64,000 nt of DNA from Serratia plymuthica NBRC 102599 (GTDB taxonomy: Bacteria > Pseudomonadota > Gammaproteobacteria > Enterobacterales > Enterobacteriaceae), in assembly GCF_001590925.1 (NCBI RefSeq), contig NZ_BCTU01000001.1:332711-396710 (forward strand). The letters run 5' to 3'. Shown here piece after piece: positions 60,957-64,000 of the stretch; position 1 is the stretch's first letter; every line of letters starts with the position of its first letter. The notes beneath the pieces are model-generated. The model saw only the letters and a list, made by a program, of their open reading frames with translations. It was not told where the DNA came from and did no database searches. The translations under genes and the position numbers were made by a program.

Positions 60957-61991
60957 TTACTCGTCGGCGACGCGGATCACCAGTTTGCCGAAGTTTTTCC
61001 CTTGTAACAGGCCGATAAACGCCTGCGGCGCATTTTCCAGCCCGTCGACCACATCTTCGCGGAACTTGATTTTTCCCTGCCCGACCCATTCGCCCATTTG
61101 CTGCAGGAAGTCACCGTACTCTGAACCATAGTCATCGAAAATAATAAAACCCTGCATGCGGATGCGCTTACGTAAAATCAGCCCCTGCAGCATCGACAGC
61201 CGATCCGGGCCGTCGGGCAAACCGGTGGCATTATAGTGGGCAATAATGCCGCAGACCGGAATACGCGCCTTGGCGTTCAGCAGCGGCATTACCGCATCAA
61301 ACACCGCACCACCGACGTTCTCGTAATAAATGTCGATCCCTTGCGGGCAAGCCGCGGCCAGCTGTTCGGCAAAGTCGGCAGCCCGGTGATCGACACAGGC
61401 ATCGAAGCCCAGTTCTTCCACCACATAGCGGCATTTTTCCGCGCCGCCCGCCACGCCGACCACGCGACAACCTTTCAGTTTGGCTATCTGGCCAACGACC
61501 GAACCGACGGCGCCGCTGGCTGCGGCAACCACCAGGGTTTCACCGGGTTGCGGCCGGCCGATATCCAGCAGGCCCATATAAGCGGTAAAGCCCGGCATGC
61601 CCAAGACCCCGAGCAGACGGGAAGGGTGTGTCTGTTGCGGGCCAAGGTTACGCAAGCCGTTGCCGTCAGACAGCGCATAATCCTGCCATCCGTCATAGCC
61701 CAGCACCCAATCGCCGGGTTTGAAATCCGGGTGTTGCGACGTGACAACGCGCGACACCGTGCCGCCGACCATGACCTGGCCGATCTCCACCGGCGGCGCG
61801 TAAGAAGGCGCATCGCTCATACGGCCGCGCATGTAGGGATCAAGCGACAGATAGACGGTGCGTAAAAGTACCTGGCCGGCGACGGGTTGCGGTATCGCCC
61901 CCGTTTCCAGGCGGAAATTGTCAGCGGTGGGTTCACCGTGCGGGCGTGAGGCCAGCAGGATGCGGCGATTTTGTTGTTCAGATTGAGACAT
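60957..61991 (-). CDS. curA: NADPH-dependent enone reductase (CurA/YncB type)
   Basis: 344 residues, leukotriene-B4 dehydrogenase-like MDR. Family strings are YLSLDPYMRGRMSDA, AASGAVGSVVGQIAKLKGCR and YYENVGGAVFDAV. Reduces activated double bonds such as curcumin and other 2-alkenals with NADPH. Zinc ligands are absent, as expected. Monocistronic. Confidence 0.9.
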   Translation of the reverse strand: MSQSEQQNRRILLASRPHGEPTADNFRLETGAIPQPVAGQVLLRTVYLSLDPYMRGRMSDAPSYAPPVEIGQVMVGGTVSRVVTSQHPDFKPGDWVLGYDGWQDYALSDGNGLRNLGPQQTHPSRLLGVLGMPGFTAYMGLLDIGRPQPGETLVVAAASGAVGSVVGQIAKLKGCRVVGVAGGAEKCRYVVEELGFDACVDHRAADFAEQLAAACPQGIDIYYENVGGAVFDAVMPLLNAKARIPVCGIIAHYNATGLPDGPDRLSMLQGLILRKRIRMQGFIIFDDYGSEYGDFLQQMGEWVGQGKIKFREDVVDGLENAPQAFIGLLQGKNFGKLVIRVADE

Positions 61992-62163
61992 CAGGAACTC
62001 CTTATGCGGACAGAACCCTAAGTCTAGTCAATCCTCGGTGAGGGGGAATGGCCTAATGTGCTTAGGCGCTGCCCCCTTCATCGGCAGGGCTGTCACAGAG
62101 CTAAAAGTGCGCCATGAAGACGGCGGGGGCAAAAGTGGCGGCTTTGCGGCAAACCGCCGGATA

Positions 62164-62584
62164 TCAGAGCGGGACGATCAGCACGTCGATATGGCTGGTA
62201 TTGATAAAACGCGCAGCAGAACAGGAGATCTTGTTCATCATGCTGTCGCAGTGGTTGCCGCAGATCACCAGATCAAACGGCTGGCGCTGGCGGGCGTAGC
62301 TCAGGCTGTCGCTCAGCTCACCATGAACGATCAGCGTATCGGTTATTGGGTAATCGGCCCGCAGCCGCAGTTCCTCCATAAAACAGCAGCGTCTCTTCTT
62401 CCATCAGCGCACGCAAATCGCCCAGCATCGGCCCGGCGAAATTATTGTACATTTCCGGGTTGGCGATCGTGCTCAGCAGGGTGATTTTGCCATTAGAGGG
62501 GCGCACGATGGAGACGGCTTTTTCAACCAGGCGGTGGCTGTCAGCCGCTACGGCGACAGTAACCAGAACGTTTTGATATCCCAT
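62164..62584 (-). pseudogene. uspC: uspC universal stress protein, frameshifted
   Basis: The first frame (from 62584) reads MGYQNVLVTVAVAADSHRLV and on to MEEETLLF. The continuation, MEELRLRADYP to DLVICGNH and DVLIVPL, is in the next frame from about 62379. Removing one T from TTTT (about 62380-62386) restores a protein collinear with E. coli UspC. The gap is therefore a one-base insertion in a homopolymer, real or a sequencing error. Confidence 0.85.
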
Positions 62585-62735
62585 CTTCCACCCCCGTTTC
62601 TCATGCTTAAGATAAAGAGTAGAGCCTGGTGCGTTTGATAAATGTGTTTTGTATCACGCGCGACAATAAATCGGAGATTATTGCCGCTATTTAGCAATAA
62701 AAGATAAAGGGGCTTTCGCGCGTAATGAACGAAAA

Positions 62736-62951
62736 TTAAAGCACCTGCGCCCACAGCGTTTTTGGTACCTTGCCCAAATCGAACAATTTACCGGCAACCA
62801 GCTCGGCACGACGGTGATCGGCCGCACGGTACATATTGCTCATTTCAATATCGTTATCAATGGAATAGTTAAGCTTGTCGTACACTTTTTCCACGCTGTC
62901 CAGACTGGAGCATTTGCGGAACGTCATCAGGTAATCGAAGGTATCATTCAT
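62736..62951 (-). CDS. Hha/YmoA-family H-NS-associated modulator
   Basis: 71 residues. The family core is visible: [39 protein letters not shown] and ending LWAQV, parallel to YmoA (DYLMRLRKC, SAADHRLAEL). Binds H-NS and modulates silencing of horizontally acquired and virulence genes. It is more divergent than Hha/YmoA themselves and is probably a paralogue. A weak ribosome site suggests low expression. Confidence 0.85.
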   Translation of the reverse strand: MNDTFDYLMTFRKCSSLDSVEKVYDKLNYSIDNDIEMSNMYRAADHRRAELVAGKLFDLGKVPKTLWAQVL

Positions 62952-64000
62952 GATTAAAATATAGCCTGTTAAGAGTAGTGGCCGGACGAAGAAACATCAC
63001 GCGGTCACCCAGAACGGCGTCAAAAGAGTGATGTTCGACCTGAAAAATCAATTTCAAATGAATAAATTGCAATAGGGTAATAATCGGCTGCGCTGCCAGC
63101 GCCTTTGCGTGAAGAATAATAATATGCCCACGCGGTATCGGCAATGTCATCCTGCCGGTAAATGCGCGAAATAGGGAAAGTCTCAGGTTGTTGGAGGAGG
63201 GGGGGCGGGCCGGTAAGGGCTACGGGGCGGGACCAAACCGGGGCGGTGAACGCTGAGCCATCCTCCTGAGGGGATTGTTTTCCTCGCGTTGAAGCGTTCC
63301 GGCGGTCGAGCGCATTCACCTGAAACCTACCGTAGGGCGCCTTCAATTCTCTTATGGCAGCCGCTGACAACATTACCGACGTTATATGGTTGGTTCTCCG
63401 GCAGCAGCGAATAATGAAATAGCTCGCCCGGAGAAAAAAATTAAAATAAAACTACGTTTTATTTTATATGGCGGTAAAAATACACGGGTAAATTTTATCG
63501 AAAAATAATCGCCCAGCGATATTTAAATTTTTTACAATGAAAAAATGATTAAAGTTTTAATTATCTCTGCCGATAAAACGTTATGGGGAGACATAAGCCT
63601 AAATCCGCCGCCTTAACTCTGCAAATCGAGAAACATGTCGTTACGTCTGTTTTCTTGTTCATAACCCAAGCAACCCATTGTTAACCTAATATGCACTTTC
63701 GCTTAAAATTAAAACAGGCAATGAGCCGTTCTTTAAGTCAAATCTGAAACTTAATGTCCTTATAGTTTCTGTGTGTTATTTTTTGAGGGTTGATAGTTTA
63801 TTGTTAATTAAATGGTTATTTATACTGCATTTACCGGCTACGAACAGATTTTTGTTCTGTTATTTTGGTTTGGTAATGCTTTTGTTCGAATTGATCTAAA
63901 AATGATATTTTTTTGGCTCATATACATTGTTTTTAAGACGTTTTTTTACTTATGGCTGATTTTTAAGCAAAAACACGGTTAAAAAATGGACGTATAAGGG
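62952..64000. promoter_or_regulatory. Gene-free right edge, likely flhDC upstream region
   Basis: No convincing gene is seen in about 1 kb; frames of 60-117 codons here lack ribosome sites and family features. From 63400 the DNA is very AT-rich. In E. coli, uspC lies divergently next to flhDC; the same order would put flhD just beyond the right edge, and this would be its long, H-NS-sensitive control region. Confidence 0.45.
63443..63465. repeat. AT-rich perfect inverted repeat
   Basis: AAAATAAAAC/GTTTTATTTT with a TAC centre (extendable by one pair) at the start of the AT-rich right edge. A possible operator or cruciform. Confidence 0.45.

Noticed and set aside
63020..63373. 117-codon minus-strand frame at the right edge
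   Set aside because: No ribosome site, odd composition and no family resemblance; lies in a region with no other coding signs.
1..64000. CRISPR arrays, rRNA and tRNA genes
   Set aside because: No regularly spaced identical repeats of CRISPR type, no rRNA sequence and no tRNA-like cloverleaf were seen. The short repeat arrays at 20.7 and 39.9 kb are too small and degenerate for CRISPR.

Overview
The window looks like chromosome of an enterobacterium of the genus Serratia or a very close relative. This is inferred from gene content: dsrB next to rcsA, a YmoA/Hha-type protein, UspC, CspC/E and YbdK proteins of enterobacterial type, combined with a pca (beta-ketoadipate) operon, a tryptophan 2,3-dioxygenase and an mgtC-mgtB operon. 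Most genes are GC-rich. Several AT-rich islands stand out: about 8.3-8.9 kb, 30.9-32.4 kb, 53.6-56.4 kb, 58.1-59.1 kb and 63.4-64 kb. They carry silencing-prone regulatory DNA or competition genes.

Layout. 0-5 kb: stress membrane protein end, YidB, a LysR/SDR divergent pair, an EEP-family membrane protein and a quinone oxidoreductase. 5-9 kb: small proteins, a Fur-box secreted protein, a cold-shock gene, dsrB and rcsA with an RcsAB box. 9-15 kb: PLP decarboxylase with a LysR regulator, a class III CoA-transferase and a secreted glycoside hydrolase. 15-19 kb: a PhoP-box-preceded mgtC-mgtB operon, with a 17-codon acidic/proline leader ORF and alternative stems before mgtB. 19-23 kb: satD-DUF3307 operon preceded by three evenly spaced palindromes, two YdcZ-like transporters and a LysR regulator. 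23-27 kb: ybdK and arsRBC. 26.5-31 kb: pcaIJFD with divergent pcaR.

31-45.6 kb is accessory. It starts with a stand-alone HExxH metallopeptidase overlapping a lipoprotein gene (candidate effector/immunity pair). A 13-kb signalling and metabolic island follows: a 1867-residue Ser/Thr-kinase/ATPase/GAF/PAS/histidine kinase, a receiver-only protein, two XapX membrane proteins and an isochorismatase-family hydrolase. These diverge from an amidohydrolase, DoxX protein, MFS transporter and alpha/beta hydrolase, with a FixJ-type regulator at the far end. The divergent promoter holds four 16-bp-period direct repeats.

46-58 kb: an orphan SOS-box umuD, then a LacI regulator/GPH transporter/GH91 locus that probably takes up and opens difructose anhydrides. 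A thioredoxin-like protein and DsbG, an oxalate/formate-type MFS, a decayed pore-forming colicin end convergent with an intact colicin-E1-type immunity gene, an IS903-type remnant and a complete SOS-controlled umuDC follow. 58-64 kb: a candidate class II microcin with a small membrane protein as probable immunity, then kynA, sbmC, curA, a frameshifted uspC and a third-type Hha protein. A gene-poor AT-rich stretch at the right edge is, by E. coli synteny, probably the flhDC upstream region.

The strongest candidates for undescribed biology are the microcin/immunity pair, the mgtB leader, the satD operator array, the 16-bp repeat array of the kinase island, the metallopeptidase/lipoprotein pair and the GH91 locus. 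All functional assignments come from reading the sequence and remembered family features; no database search was run.
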